From NCBI GenBank assembly GCA_037133755.1, contig JBAXNN010000002.1, forward strand, positions 124,001 to 188,000: DNA of 64,000 nucleotides. The letters are read 5' to 3'. This document shows positions 51,031 to 59,090 of this stretch, one piece after another. The notes under the pieces were generated by a model that worked only from the letters and a program-made list of their open reading frames with translations, did not search any database and was not told the DNA's origin. Every line of letters starts with the position of its first letter. Position 1 is the stretch's first letter. Origin of the DNA: F1-60-MAGs149 sp037133755 (GTDB lineage: Bacteria; Actinomycetota; Thermoleophilia; Gaiellales; F1-60-MAGs149). The translations under genes were made by a program, and so were the position numbers.

Positions 51031-52338
51031 CTACGACGTGAGCCGCGCGTAGCGCAGGAAGCCGTCGACATCGTACCCCGCGGGTGCGCGCTCGCGTAAG
51101 AGCGCGATGAAGTCGGCGGTCGTGGCGATGCCGTTGCGATAACGCTCGACCCAGGTACGGAGGATGCCGTCGACGGCGCCCTTGCCCCAGTCGCGGTCCA
51201 GCTTCGCGAGTGCGCAGGCCGCGCCGTCGTAGACCGCGTCGTACCAGTCGATGTGGCGGGAGAACTGGGCGAGCGACCACGTCAGACGGGCCGAGCCGTA
51301 CCCCGCGAACGGCTTGCTGAGGTTGCACGATCCGAGTTGGCCCATGTCGCGCAGCTGCGCGTAGGTTGCCGTGCCCTCATCGAGCCACGGCTCCGCGAAG
51401 CCGTCGTCGCCAACCAACTGTGAGAACCACTGGTGTGCGACTTCGTGGACGAGCGTTTCCTTGGAGGGCTCCGTCAGCACGAGTCCGGCGTACTCCATGC
51501 CGTACGAGTCGAGCCCCGGCGTGATGATGACGTCGAACGTGCTCAGGCCCAATGTGCCGTACCGCTCCGACATGCGCGTCAATGACGTACGGGTCGCATC
51601 GAGCAGGCCACGCGAGGCGACGCCGGCTGGCGCAAGGATGCGGACGCGGGTACCTGCGGCGGTGGTGGTCTGCTCACGCCATGGTCCGATCGCGATCGCC
51701 ACGTCGCGGGCGGCGGGAGACGAGAACACGGCACGGCGCTGTCCCGCGGGAGCGGCCACGCTGGTGGGTGTGCCGCCCGTGGCTGCGGCAAGCGTGGCAG
51801 GCCAAGTGAGGTCGATCGTCCACGCGGCCATGGATGCGACAAAGGGATCGCCGATCTCGTTGTCGGGTGTCAGCAGCGGCGAGCCGTCGCGGGTTGTCGC
51901 AAGCACCGGCAGCGCGTCGCCGTAGTAGGAGGCGCCGTTTGCCGTGCCCAGACGAGCATTCGCACGGGGTAGGCGGATCGCGAAGTGCAGCCCAAGCTGT
52001 GCGGTCGCCCCCGGCTGGAGCGGCGTCGCAAGAAGAACCTTGATAGCCGTGCAGGTGTTCGCCGTAGCCACGACACTGCCGCCCGTCATGTTCGAGACGG
52101 TGATGTGCCGCTGCCCGCATTCGTCGAGATTCGCCCAGAGCCGCAGCCAGACCTCGCTGATGGGCGCGCCCGTGCTGTTGCCGAAGGAGATCGACTCCGT
52201 GCCCGTGAGCTGCCCGTTCGCGGTCGCTGTAGCGGTGACGCTGTAGGTCTGGGCAGCTGGTCCGTACGACGCGGCGGACGCGGTGCCGACACAGACCATG
52301 GTGGCGATGGAAAGAACAAGGGCGGCAAGCGGGCGCAT
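51031..52338 (-). CDS. Secreted M1-family metallopeptidase
   Basis: A 435-aa exported gluzincin. The signal is PLAALVLSIATMVCVGTASA. A beta-rich M1 N-terminal domain follows (VTATATANGQLTGTESISF, PISEVWLRLWANLDEC), then the exopeptidase-like motif GMEYAG (about 277), zinc site HEVAHQWF (His298, Glu299, His302) and third ligand in EPWLDEGTATY. It probably cleaves peptides outside the cell. TAGCGT lies six bases before the ATG, a leaderless start. It is divergent from the next membrane gene by 50 bp. Confidence 0.88.
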   Translation of the reverse strand: MRPLAALVLSIATMVCVGTASAASYGPAAQTYSVTATATANGQLTGTESISFGNSTGAPISEVWLRLWANLDECGQRHITVSNMTGGSVVATANTCTAIKVLLATPLQPGATAQLGLHFAIRLPRANARLGTANGASYYGDALPVLATTRDGSPLLTPDNEIGDPFVASMAAWTIDLTWPATLAAATGGTPTSVAAPAGQRRAVFSSPAARDVAIAIGPWREQTTTAAGTRVRILAPAGVASRGLLDATRTSLTRMSERYGTLGLSTFDVIITPGLDSYGMEYAGLVLTEPSKETLVHEVAHQWFSQLVGDDGFAEPWLDEGTATYAQLRDMGQLGSCNLSKPFAGYGSARLTWSLAQFSRHIDWYDAVYDGAACALAKLDRDWGKGAVDGILRTWVERYRNGIATTADFIALLRERAPAGYDVDGFLRYARLTS

Positions 52339-52388
52339 GGGCGAACGCTACCCGTGATGGCGGACCGGCACCGGGTACTATCCGGCCC

Positions 52389-53189
52389 GTGACACTTCCT
52401 GTGGCAATTGGGATCGTCGTCCTCACGATGCTCGTGGGCTCGACGCTCTACGTGATCTACTCGCGCTTCGCCCCGCAGGGGGGACGCGAGCACCAGACGC
52501 CGACCGCCGTGTACGCCGTGACCGCCGGCGCGATGTCGCTCCTGATCGCCTTCACGATGTCGCTGACCTTCGAGCAGTACCTCGCAGCGCAGCAGGCCGC
52601 CACGTCAGAGGCCGAGGCCGTGATGTCGATGTCGCGGGCAGCGACGTACATGGACCCCTCGGTCGGTAAGCCACTCCGCGACGAGCTGGTGTGTTACGCC
52701 CAGGGCGTCGTCGAGTTGAAGTGGCCGCGACTGCGCGACGGCGATGTCGCCCTGCCGCCGACCATGCTGTCGAGTCTGAACAGGATGGACACGATCCTGT
52801 CGAACAACGTCACCGCGGCCGGTGCTGGATTGGGCATCTGGGTCGGAGCCGACGAGCAACGACTCGACGCGCACGACCAGCTGGTCTCCGCAGCGTCCGA
52901 TGGCGTGCCACCGATCTTGTGGTTCTTGCTGATCGCTGGATCGGCGATCACGATCGGCTCGCTGTTCGTGTACGCCGATCGCTCCAAACCCTCGTGGGGA
53001 CACGCGATCGTCGTGATCGGCCCGCTCTTCATCGCCGCAGCGGCACTCGTCGTGATCGCGTTCTTCGATCATCCGTTTGCCGATACGCCCGGTGCCGTCA
53101 CCACCGACGCCATGCAGATGACGCTCCACAAGATGACGGCGATGCCGATCGGGAAGTTCCCGATTCCGGTCTGTCCGCAGAAGCTCTGA
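52389..53189 (+). CDS. DUF4239-like (bestrophin-like) membrane protein
   Basis: A 266-aa protein with four membrane helices: residues ~5-25, ~40-60, ~178-198 and ~208-230. Between the pairs lies a cytoplasmic helical domain with QAATSEAEAVMSMSRAATYM, LRDELVCYAQGVVELKWPRL. This two-plus-two plan and the EA..a...Ry-type helix match the bestrophin-like DUF4239 family. Function unknown. TACTAT (52376-52381) seven bases before the GTG start suggests leaderless transcription. The last Cys-containing tail is unremarkable. Confidence 0.75.
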   Translation: MTLPVAIGIVVLTMLVGSTLYVIYSRFAPQGGREHQTPTAVYAVTAGAMSLLIAFTMSLTFEQYLAAQQAATSEAEAVMSMSRAATYMDPSVGKPLRDELVCYAQGVVELKWPRLRDGDVALPPTMLSSLNRMDTILSNNVTAAGAGLGIWVGADEQRLDAHDQLVSAASDGVPPILWFLLIAGSAITIGSLFVYADRSKPSWGHAIVVIGPLFIAAAALVVIAFFDHPFADTPGAVTTDAMQMTLHKMTAMPIGKFPIPVCPQKL

Positions 53190-53218
53190 GTCAGCGGCCG
53201 GTGGCGTACCCTGCCGGT

Positions 53219-54049
53219 ATGGATACTGCCGCAGACTTCGCCACGATCGTCGAGTCGATCGCGCATGTCCCTGTTGGTGCGCTCGAGCGCGAGCGGTGGG
53301 CGGCACACGCAGGTGAGCGGCTGGCCGCTGTGAATCTCGGTATCCTCAGCGTGGTGCAGCCAGCGACGTTCTCGTGGCCCGGACACTGGATCGCGATCGT
53401 CGAGACCGCCGACGACGAGCGCGTGCCGGTGGCGATGTTCGGCGTCCCGTCGGGCCCGCTCTCCGACGCCGGCGCGGCAACGCTCGCAGCGGGGACCATC
53501 GTCGAGGCGCTGGTGATTGTGCCGCTCGACCTCGATCGGCCGCACGGCGCCGGTGCCTACGGGACCGAGGTCGCCGTCGGCGGCGTCGTGACGGCGATCT
53601 ACACCGCACCCGCGGCCGGGGCCGCGTGTGTCGGACATGCATCGTGCCGGGCGCTCACGGGCCAGGGGCTCGAGGGCGATCGCTACGCCACCGACTGCGG
53701 CACGTTCTCCAAGCCGGGACGCAACGGGCAGGCGCTCACGCTCGTCAGCGAGGAGTCGATCGGACAGGCGCAGGTCAACGGCGCGGAGATCGACGCGGCG
53801 ACCTGTCGCCGCAACGTGATCACGCGCGGCATCGAGCTCGAGCCGCTCATCGGCCACTCCTTCGCGATCGGCGAGGCGACGTTCCACGCCACCCGACTTG
53901 CCGAGCCCTGCGCGCACCTCGAACGCATCACCCGGCCGGGCGTCTTGCGCGCCATGGTGCACCTCGGCGGCATTCGCGCCGACGTCATCAACGAGGGTGA
54001 GATCCGCGTCGGTGACACGCTGCGGCTTCTGACCGACGCCGGCGGCTGA
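53219..54049 (+). CDS. MOSC-domain protein
   Basis: The 276 aa split into an N-terminal ~120-residue domain rich in Ala and Val without recognised family, and a C-terminal MOSC domain: GLEGDRYATDCGTFSK, GQALTLVSEESI, CRRNVITRGIELEPLIGHSFAIG and AEPCAHLERI, where the Cys is the usual sulphur-carrying residue. MOSC domains handle sulphur transfer or molybdenum-cofactor-dependent reductions. TACCCT lies six bases before the ATG. Confidence 0.82.
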   Translation: MDTAADFATIVESIAHVPVGALERERWAAHAGERLAAVNLGILSVVQPATFSWPGHWIAIVETADDERVPVAMFGVPSGPLSDAGAATLAAGTIVEALVIVPLDLDRPHGAGAYGTEVAVGGVVTAIYTAPAAGAACVGHASCRALTGQGLEGDRYATDCGTFSKPGRNGQALTLVSEESIGQAQVNGAEIDAATCRRNVITRGIELEPLIGHSFAIGEATFHATRLAEPCAHLERITRPGVLRAMVHLGGIRADVINEGEIRVGDTLRLLTDAGG

Positions 54050-54065
54050 CGCCCGCTCCCGACGC

Positions 54066-54251
54066 CTACTCAGGCTTCGGGAGCGAATGGCGGAATCTGG
54101 TCGACCAGTTGCGCAGCTTTGGGCGGGCGATGGCGATGAGCATCAGTCCGCCTGCGGTGAGCCGCAGCCAGCCGGTGCCCGCGGCACCCACGATGTCGAT
54201 CAGGCGGGGCGATAGCGCCACGCCGAGTTGGACGATCACGAGCGCCGCCAC
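54066..54251 (-). pseudogene. Fragment of an EamA/RhtA-type transporter
   Basis: About 61 codons encode IVQLGVALSPRLIDIVGAAG, LRLTAGGLMLIAIARPKLR, the first two helices of RhtA-like DMT exporters, then NWSTRFRHSLPKPE and a stop. The remaining eight helices are missing. The homologous frame extends a few codons upstream (ERAPAWSLAV) without a good start. It is either a remnant of a full exporter or a tiny two-helix protein; remnant is favoured. It follows the nitroreductase gene on the same strand. Confidence 0.5.
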
Positions 54252-54300
54252 GGCGAGCGACCACGCGGGTGCGCGCTCCGTCGTTGCCGAGCGCTGAGCG

Positions 54301-54933
54301 TTACCAGCGATCCCAGCGAATCAGGCTCGAAATGTCGCCGCGCGGCGCGGGCTTGAAGGTCTCGCCCGTGTAGAAGGCCGTCGGGATCAAGCACGACTGC
54401 GTGACCGCGTCGTAGTCGATGCCCAAGATCTCCGCGCACTCGCGCTCGTACGTGAGATGCAGCGTGGTCCAGCACGTCCCGAGCCCACGGGCGCGCGCGG
54501 CGAGGCAGTAGCTCCAGCCAGCCTGCACGATCGAGCCCCAGCCGGCCGCCTGCGATTCCGGCGACCAATCGTTGAGGCGCCCCGCGACACACGGAATGAC
54601 CATCGCCGGCACCTCGTGCATGCGGTCAGCCAGGTAGCGCGCCGACGTGGCCATGCGCTCGGTCGCGGGATCAAGCTCGCCACCCGCGTCGTCGTACCGC
54701 GCGCCAGAGTAATCGTCATAGGACTTGAGGTACCACTGCGCAAGCGCGGCCTTCTGCGTCGGGTCCGTGACCACCACGAACGTCCACGGTTGCGAGTTCG
54801 AGGCCGTAGGCGCCTGCAAAGCCAGCTCGATGCACTCCTCGAGCAGGCCTCGCGGCACCGGGCGATCGAAGTCGAGACGCTTGCGGACGGCGCGGGTGGT
54901 GGAGAGAAGCTGATCGGGCGTGAGCTGCGACAT
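54301..54933 (-). CDS. Nitroreductase-family flavoprotein
   Basis: A 210-aa FMN-binding protein with TTRAVRKRLDFDRPVP, the family's ARG-type phosphate-binding start, QAPTASNSQPWTFVVV, AAGWGSIVQAGWSYCLAARA and RGLGTCWTTLHL. Such enzymes reduce nitro groups, quinones or enones with NAD(P)H; in actinobacteria some are F420-independent bystanders with unknown substrates. ATG 54933 has TACGGT six bases upstream and is preferred to 54939 and GTG 54951. It is divergent from the sugar porter gene. Confidence 0.88.
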   Translation of the reverse strand: MSQLTPDQLLSTTRAVRKRLDFDRPVPRGLLEECIELALQAPTASNSQPWTFVVVTDPTQKAALAQWYLKSYDDYSGARYDDAGGELDPATERMATSARYLADRMHEVPAMVIPCVAGRLNDWSPESQAAGWGSIVQAGWSYCLAARARGLGTCWTTLHLTYERECAEILGIDYDAVTQSCLIPTAFYTGETFKPAPRGDISSLIRWDRW

Positions 54934-54978
54934 AGGCATACCGTAGTCCACCGACTATGCTCCGCGTAATGCAGCACG

Positions 54979-56442
54979 ATGGTGCTGCACCAGCCGTTCA
55001 TGAACATCCCCGCCGCCACCGACAAAAACGCCGCGCCCGAACTCGTGCACGTCGGCAAGGTGACGGTGCTCGCCGTCATCGCGGCACTCGGCGGCTTCCT
55101 GTTCGGCTACGACAGCAGCGTGATCAACGGCGCCAACAAGGCGATCTACGCGCAGTTCAATATCACGGACGGGTTCTTCCAGGGCTTTGTTGTGTCTGTG
55201 GCACTGCTGGGATCCGCCGTCGGTGCGTTCGTCGGTGGCCGCCTCGCCGAGAAGTACGGCCGCAAGCGCGTGATGCTGGTTGCTGCCGTCCTGTTCCTCG
55301 TCGCCGGGCTGGGCTCGGCGTTTCCGTTCACGATCTACGACTTCATGGCCTGGCGCGTCGTCGGCGGCTTCGCGATCGGTCTCGCCGCCATCGTCTCGCC
55401 GATGTACATCGCCGAGATCGCTCCGGCGCACATGCGCGGACGCCTCTCGTCGCTGTTTCAGTTCGCGATCGTGATCGGCATCTTCGCGACGCAGGTGGTC
55501 AACCAGATCGTCCTCAACCTCGCTGGCGGCAGCTCGTCGAACGATCTGGGTCCCATCCAAGCCTGGCAGTGGATGTTCGTCTTGATGGCCGTTCCCGCCA
55601 CGATCTACTTCCTCTGCGCCTTCACGCTGCCCGAGTCGCCGCGCTACCTCGTGGCGATCAACGCGGGTGATCGTGCCAAGGCGGTTCTCGAGTCGATCTT
55701 CATCGAACCCGTCGAGTCGAAGATCACCGCGATCCGCGCGTCGCTCGACTCGGAAGAAAAGTCCAGCGTCAGCGATCTGCGCGCCAAGGGGACGTTTCTC
55801 CTGCCGCTCGTCTGGATTGGCCTGGCTCTCGCGATCTTCCAGCAGTTCGTGGGCATCAACGCCGTCTTCTACTACTCGAATCTGATCTGGGAGGCAGTCG
55901 GGTACGCGCCGACGCAGGCCTTCACGACGTCGACGATCATCAGCCTCGTCAACGTCGTCTTCACGGTCGTGGCCATCCTGCTCGTTGACCGCATCGGTCG
56001 CAAGCCACTGCTGCTGATCGGCTCTGCCGGCATGGCGGTCAGCCTCGCAGTGATCGCCATCGTGTTCGAGACGGCACCGCAGGGTGCGAACGACGCGCCG
56101 ATTCTCTCGCACAACATGGGCCTCGTCGCGGTCGTCGCCCTCAACTGCTTCGTCGCCTTCTTCGCCGCCACCTGGGGTCCGGTCGTCTGGGTGCTGCTTG
56201 GCGAGATGTTCCCCAACTCGATCCGCGCCGCCGCTATGAGTATCACGGTGATGGCCAACTGGATTGCCAACTTCATCGTCTCCGAGACCTTCCCGGAGCT
56301 GGTGCACGTCGGTCTCGGCCTCGCGTACGGCCTCTTTACGCTCTTCGCGGTGCTGTCGTTCTTCTTCACCTGGAAGTGGGTGCGAGAGACGAAGGGCGCC
56401 GAACTCGAGTCAATGGACGAACTCGAGGGCGTGCAGGCCTAA
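54979..56442 (+). CDS. MFS sugar porter (proton symporter type)
   Basis: A 487-aa transporter with twelve helices. Sugar-porter marks are GGFLFGYDSSVINGAN, RLAEKYGRKRVML, VGGFAIGLAAIVSPMYIAEIAPAHMRG, PESPRYLV after helix 6, QQFVGINAVFYYSN (sugar site in helix 7), DRIGRKPLLL and FAATWGPVVWVLLGEMFPNSIR. It should import a hexose or similar by proton symport. ATG 55000 is an alternative start seven codons in. It is not part of the polyol island and its substrate is unknown. Confidence 0.92.
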   Translation: MVLHQPFMNIPAATDKNAAPELVHVGKVTVLAVIAALGGFLFGYDSSVINGANKAIYAQFNITDGFFQGFVVSVALLGSAVGAFVGGRLAEKYGRKRVMLVAAVLFLVAGLGSAFPFTIYDFMAWRVVGGFAIGLAAIVSPMYIAEIAPAHMRGRLSSLFQFAIVIGIFATQVVNQIVLNLAGGSSSNDLGPIQAWQWMFVLMAVPATIYFLCAFTLPESPRYLVAINAGDRAKAVLESIFIEPVESKITAIRASLDSEEKSSVSDLRAKGTFLLPLVWIGLALAIFQQFVGINAVFYYSNLIWEAVGYAPTQAFTTSTIISLVNVVFTVVAILLVDRIGRKPLLLIGSAGMAVSLAVIAIVFETAPQGANDAPILSHNMGLVAVVALNCFVAFFAATWGPVVWVLLGEMFPNSIRAAAMSITVMANWIANFIVSETFPELVHVGLGLAYGLFTLFAVLSFFFTWKWVRETKGAELESMDELEGVQA

Positions 56443-56473
56443 GCGCCCAGCGCGGCTACATCCGCTGCGAACG

Positions 56474-56983
56474 TCAAGCTTGGTGATTCGTGGTGAAGCG
56501 GTCGCGGCCGGCCTGAATCAGTGCCTCGGCCGCCTCGCGGTCTTCCCAGTCGCCAATCGTCACCGTCTTGTGCTCCTCGAGGTCCTTGTAGACCGAGAAG
56601 AAGTGCGCGATCTCCTCGAGCAGGTTCGGATTGATATCCGACAGATGCTCCTTATGCGACCACGAGGGATCGTCGTGGGGAATCATCAACAACTTGGGGT
56701 CGTCGCCAGCCTCGTCGTGCATGTGCAGAACGCCCACGGGATCGCAGGGGATCAGACAGCCAGGAAACGTGGGCTCCGTCAGCAGCACGAGCACGTCGAG
56801 CGGGTCGCCGTCCTCACCGAGCGTATCGATCAGAAAGCCGTAATCGGTGGGGTAGTGCGTGCTTCCACGCAGCGTGCGATCGAGCACGACCGTGCCATAG
56901 GTCTCGTCGTACTCGTACTTGTTGCGACTCCCCTTGGGGATCTCGATGTACGCGACGGGAATGGTCTTCGGAGTGTGCTTCAC
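56474..56983 (-). CDS. ppa: Inorganic pyrophosphatase (family I)
   Basis: Hydrolyses pyrophosphate to phosphate, pulling biosynthetic reactions. The 169 aa have IPKGSRNKYEYDETYG, YPTDYGFLIDTLGEDGDPLDVLVL with the catalytic Asp triad, and HFFSVYKDLE near the C-terminus. GTG 56983 starts the protein behind GAGAGGA. It converges on the sugar porter with 31 bp between stops. Confidence 0.94.
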   Translation of the reverse strand: MKHTPKTIPVAYIEIPKGSRNKYEYDETYGTVVLDRTLRGSTHYPTDYGFLIDTLGEDGDPLDVLVLLTEPTFPGCLIPCDPVGVLHMHDEAGDDPKLLMIPHDDPSWSHKEHLSDINPNLLEEIAHFFSVYKDLEEHKTVTIGDWEDREAAEALIQAGRDRFTTNHQA

Positions 56984-57037
56984 AGGGAGATCCTCTCACA
57001 CTCCGTCGCGGCGCGGAGCCGTTGATAGTCTCGGAGC

Positions 57038-58273
57038 ATGACCGCGAAGAAGGCCATCCTCGCCTGCCTCGGCGTCATCGTGGTGGCAATCGTGCTGACC
57101 TCCGTTGCGCACCGCATCGCCTCTGAGCGGCGTCAAGATGCGCTCGATCCCTTCTACGCGACACCCGAGGGGATGGAGGCCGCGCCGCCAGGAACCGTCT
57201 TCCACACGGAGCGGCTACCAAGCGCTGACGTGGCGGGTGGACGCGCCTATCGCCTGCTGTACCGCACGGAGCGCGCGAATGGATCCGCCGCGGTTTCGGG
57301 TGCGATCGCGATCGTGCCGGTGGTGGCTCCGCCTGCGGATGGTCGGCCGGTCCTGGCGTGGGCACACGGGACGATCGGGCTCGGGCGAGGGTGCGCGCCG
57401 TCGCGTCGCTCCGATCCGCTGGCGGCCACACCGTGGATGAGCGATGCAGTCGCCAACGGCTTTGCGGTGATCGCGACGGATTACGCCGGACTCGGCACCG
57501 CGGGGCCCAATGGCTATCTGCTCGGACGGGCCGAGGCGCGCGACATTCTCAACTCGGTGCGCGCACTCGACGCAGTGCCCGGTGCCGCGCCCAGCAGGCG
57601 CTGGACCGTGCTCGGCCATTCGCAGGGCGGGCACGCCGCCGTCTGGGCGGCCGAGCTGGCGCGCAGCGAACTGCCCGAACGACCGCTGCTCGGTGTGGCG
57701 GTCGGTGCGCCGGCGCTCAACCTCGACGCGATCGTCAACGCACAGTGGGATGACGGCATCGGCTGGGGTGTCGGGGCGGAGATGTATGAGTCGTGGCCGG
57801 CCGCCTATCCGAAGGTCGATTTCGATCGGGCGGTGTCCTGGCTGGGCAAGCTCTACGCCGGGCCGGTCGCCGACGCGTGCCTCAGCGGGGGCGTGCCCGT
57901 ACCCACCCTGCTCGGGTTCGTTGCCGCTGGCGTGGGGTTCCCCTTCTTCGACGAGAACCCGCTGCACGATCCGCAACTCGCCGCAATTGTGCAACGTCAG
58001 ACGCCCGCGCCACTCCCGTCGAACCTGCCCGTGCTGATGGCGCAGGGGACCGCAGACACCATCGTGCCGCCGGGATCCAATGCCGCCACCCAAGTCGAGT
58101 GGTGTGCGGCCGGTTCCGACCTGACGATGCAGTGGCTGGGAGGTGTGGGGCACGTGCCGGCCGGCCCGATCATCGGCACGCTCGGGGTGCCGTGGCTGCG
58201 CGCGCTCTACGACGGCGCCAAGCCACAGCCGCACTGCCGCTTCGTGCCGCCTGTAGCCGTCACGCACTCCTAG
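57038..58273 (+). CDS. Exported alpha/beta hydrolase, secretory-lipase type
   Basis: A 411-aa hydrolase with an N-terminal membrane anchor or uncleaved signal (ILACLGVIVVAIVLTSVAHR). The catalytic Ser is in LGHSQGGHAAVWAAEL (about residue 190). VLAWAHGTIGLGRGC marks the oxyanion region, and VLMAQGTADTIVPP and GGVGHVPAG supply the acid and His. Cys pairs may be disulphides. The pattern fits the LIP-type secretory lipase/esterase family (PF03583). TAGTCT lies six bases before the ATG. Confidence 0.85.
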   Translation: MTAKKAILACLGVIVVAIVLTSVAHRIASERRQDALDPFYATPEGMEAAPPGTVFHTERLPSADVAGGRAYRLLYRTERANGSAAVSGAIAIVPVVAPPADGRPVLAWAHGTIGLGRGCAPSRRSDPLAATPWMSDAVANGFAVIATDYAGLGTAGPNGYLLGRAEARDILNSVRALDAVPGAAPSRRWTVLGHSQGGHAAVWAAELARSELPERPLLGVAVGAPALNLDAIVNAQWDDGIGWGVGAEMYESWPAAYPKVDFDRAVSWLGKLYAGPVADACLSGGVPVPTLLGFVAAGVGFPFFDENPLHDPQLAAIVQRQTPAPLPSNLPVLMAQGTADTIVPPGSNAATQVEWCAAGSDLTMQWLGGVGHVPAGPIIGTLGVPWLRALYDGAKPQPHCRFVPPVAVTHS

Positions 58274-58296
58274 AGGCGCGACGCCAATCTCATCAG

Positions 58297-58980
58297 CTAG
58301 GTGACGCCGAGCAAGAGCGCTGCCTCAAGGCTCGCACCGATCGTGAGCGCGACGAGATGACTCTCCTCATCGAGGATCTCATGAATCGTGCGTGTCATTA
58401 CGCCGCCTGCGAGCAGCGAGAGGAGGCCTGCCACGACGACGGGTGGCGCCTCCCAGCCGAGGCCAGCGACGTACCCGACGGCGATGGCGCCCGCGAGCAC
58501 GGTCCCGCCTTGCGGCGAATTCAGCTTGACCGCGAGGCCATGCGCGTTGAGTGCGATATGCAGGCCGATCGCGAGGGTGAAGAGCAGAATCGGACCGATT
58601 TCCGTGTTGTCCCGGACGGCCAACAGGTAACCGACGATGAGCGCGGACAGCGCCGGCTGCACGATGCGCACCCGTGGGTGCGGCGCCATGCCGTGCAAGC
58701 CGGTCTGGGCGGCGCGCAGGAGCAGCGTGCCGATGATGCCGATCAGCACCAGCAGGTACGCATGCAACTCGGCGTACGGGAGTTTGCCCTCCGTGGAGCG
58801 CCGCACGACCTCCGCTCCAATCGCGATCTCGGGCAGCAGGTGGACGACGACGTAGGCGATGCCGATACCTGCACCAGCCGCGAGCAGGTACGGCGGCCAC
58901 TTGCGACCGAGCAGCCGCGGCTCCGCCACCACGACACAGGCAAGCGCGATGACGGCAGCGGCCAGAAGGGTGGTGCTCAT
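58297..58980 (-). CDS. Multi-pass membrane protein, ZIP-like
   Basis: A 227-aa protein with about seven membrane helices (LLAAAVIALACVVVAEP, YLLAAGAGIGIAYVVVHLLP, YLLVLIGIIGTLLL and others). YVVVHLLPEI resembles the H.LPE/helix-4 type motif of some metal permeases, and ILDEESH near the C-terminus adds acidic ligands, but the match to ZIP is weak. No function can be fixed. It converges on the lipase gene and is divergent from the 3D-domain gene. Confidence 0.65.
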   Translation of the reverse strand: MSTTLLAAAVIALACVVVAEPRLLGRKWPPYLLAAGAGIGIAYVVVHLLPEIAIGAEVVRRSTEGKLPYAELHAYLLVLIGIIGTLLLRAAQTGLHGMAPHPRVRIVQPALSALIVGYLLAVRDNTEIGPILLFTLAIGLHIALNAHGLAVKLNSPQGGTVLAGAIAVGYVAGLGWEAPPVVVAGLLSLLAGGVMTRTIHEILDEESHLVALTIGASLEAALLLGVT

Positions 58981-59090
58981 ACCGGCATTGTGCCGGGCAT
59001 CACGAGGCGCACGCGAACGTGGGGCAGTATTTGGGTGTGTGCACGACGCCCGTAAAGGGGTGCGCAGCTTCGGCGCGAACCTCCATACCG

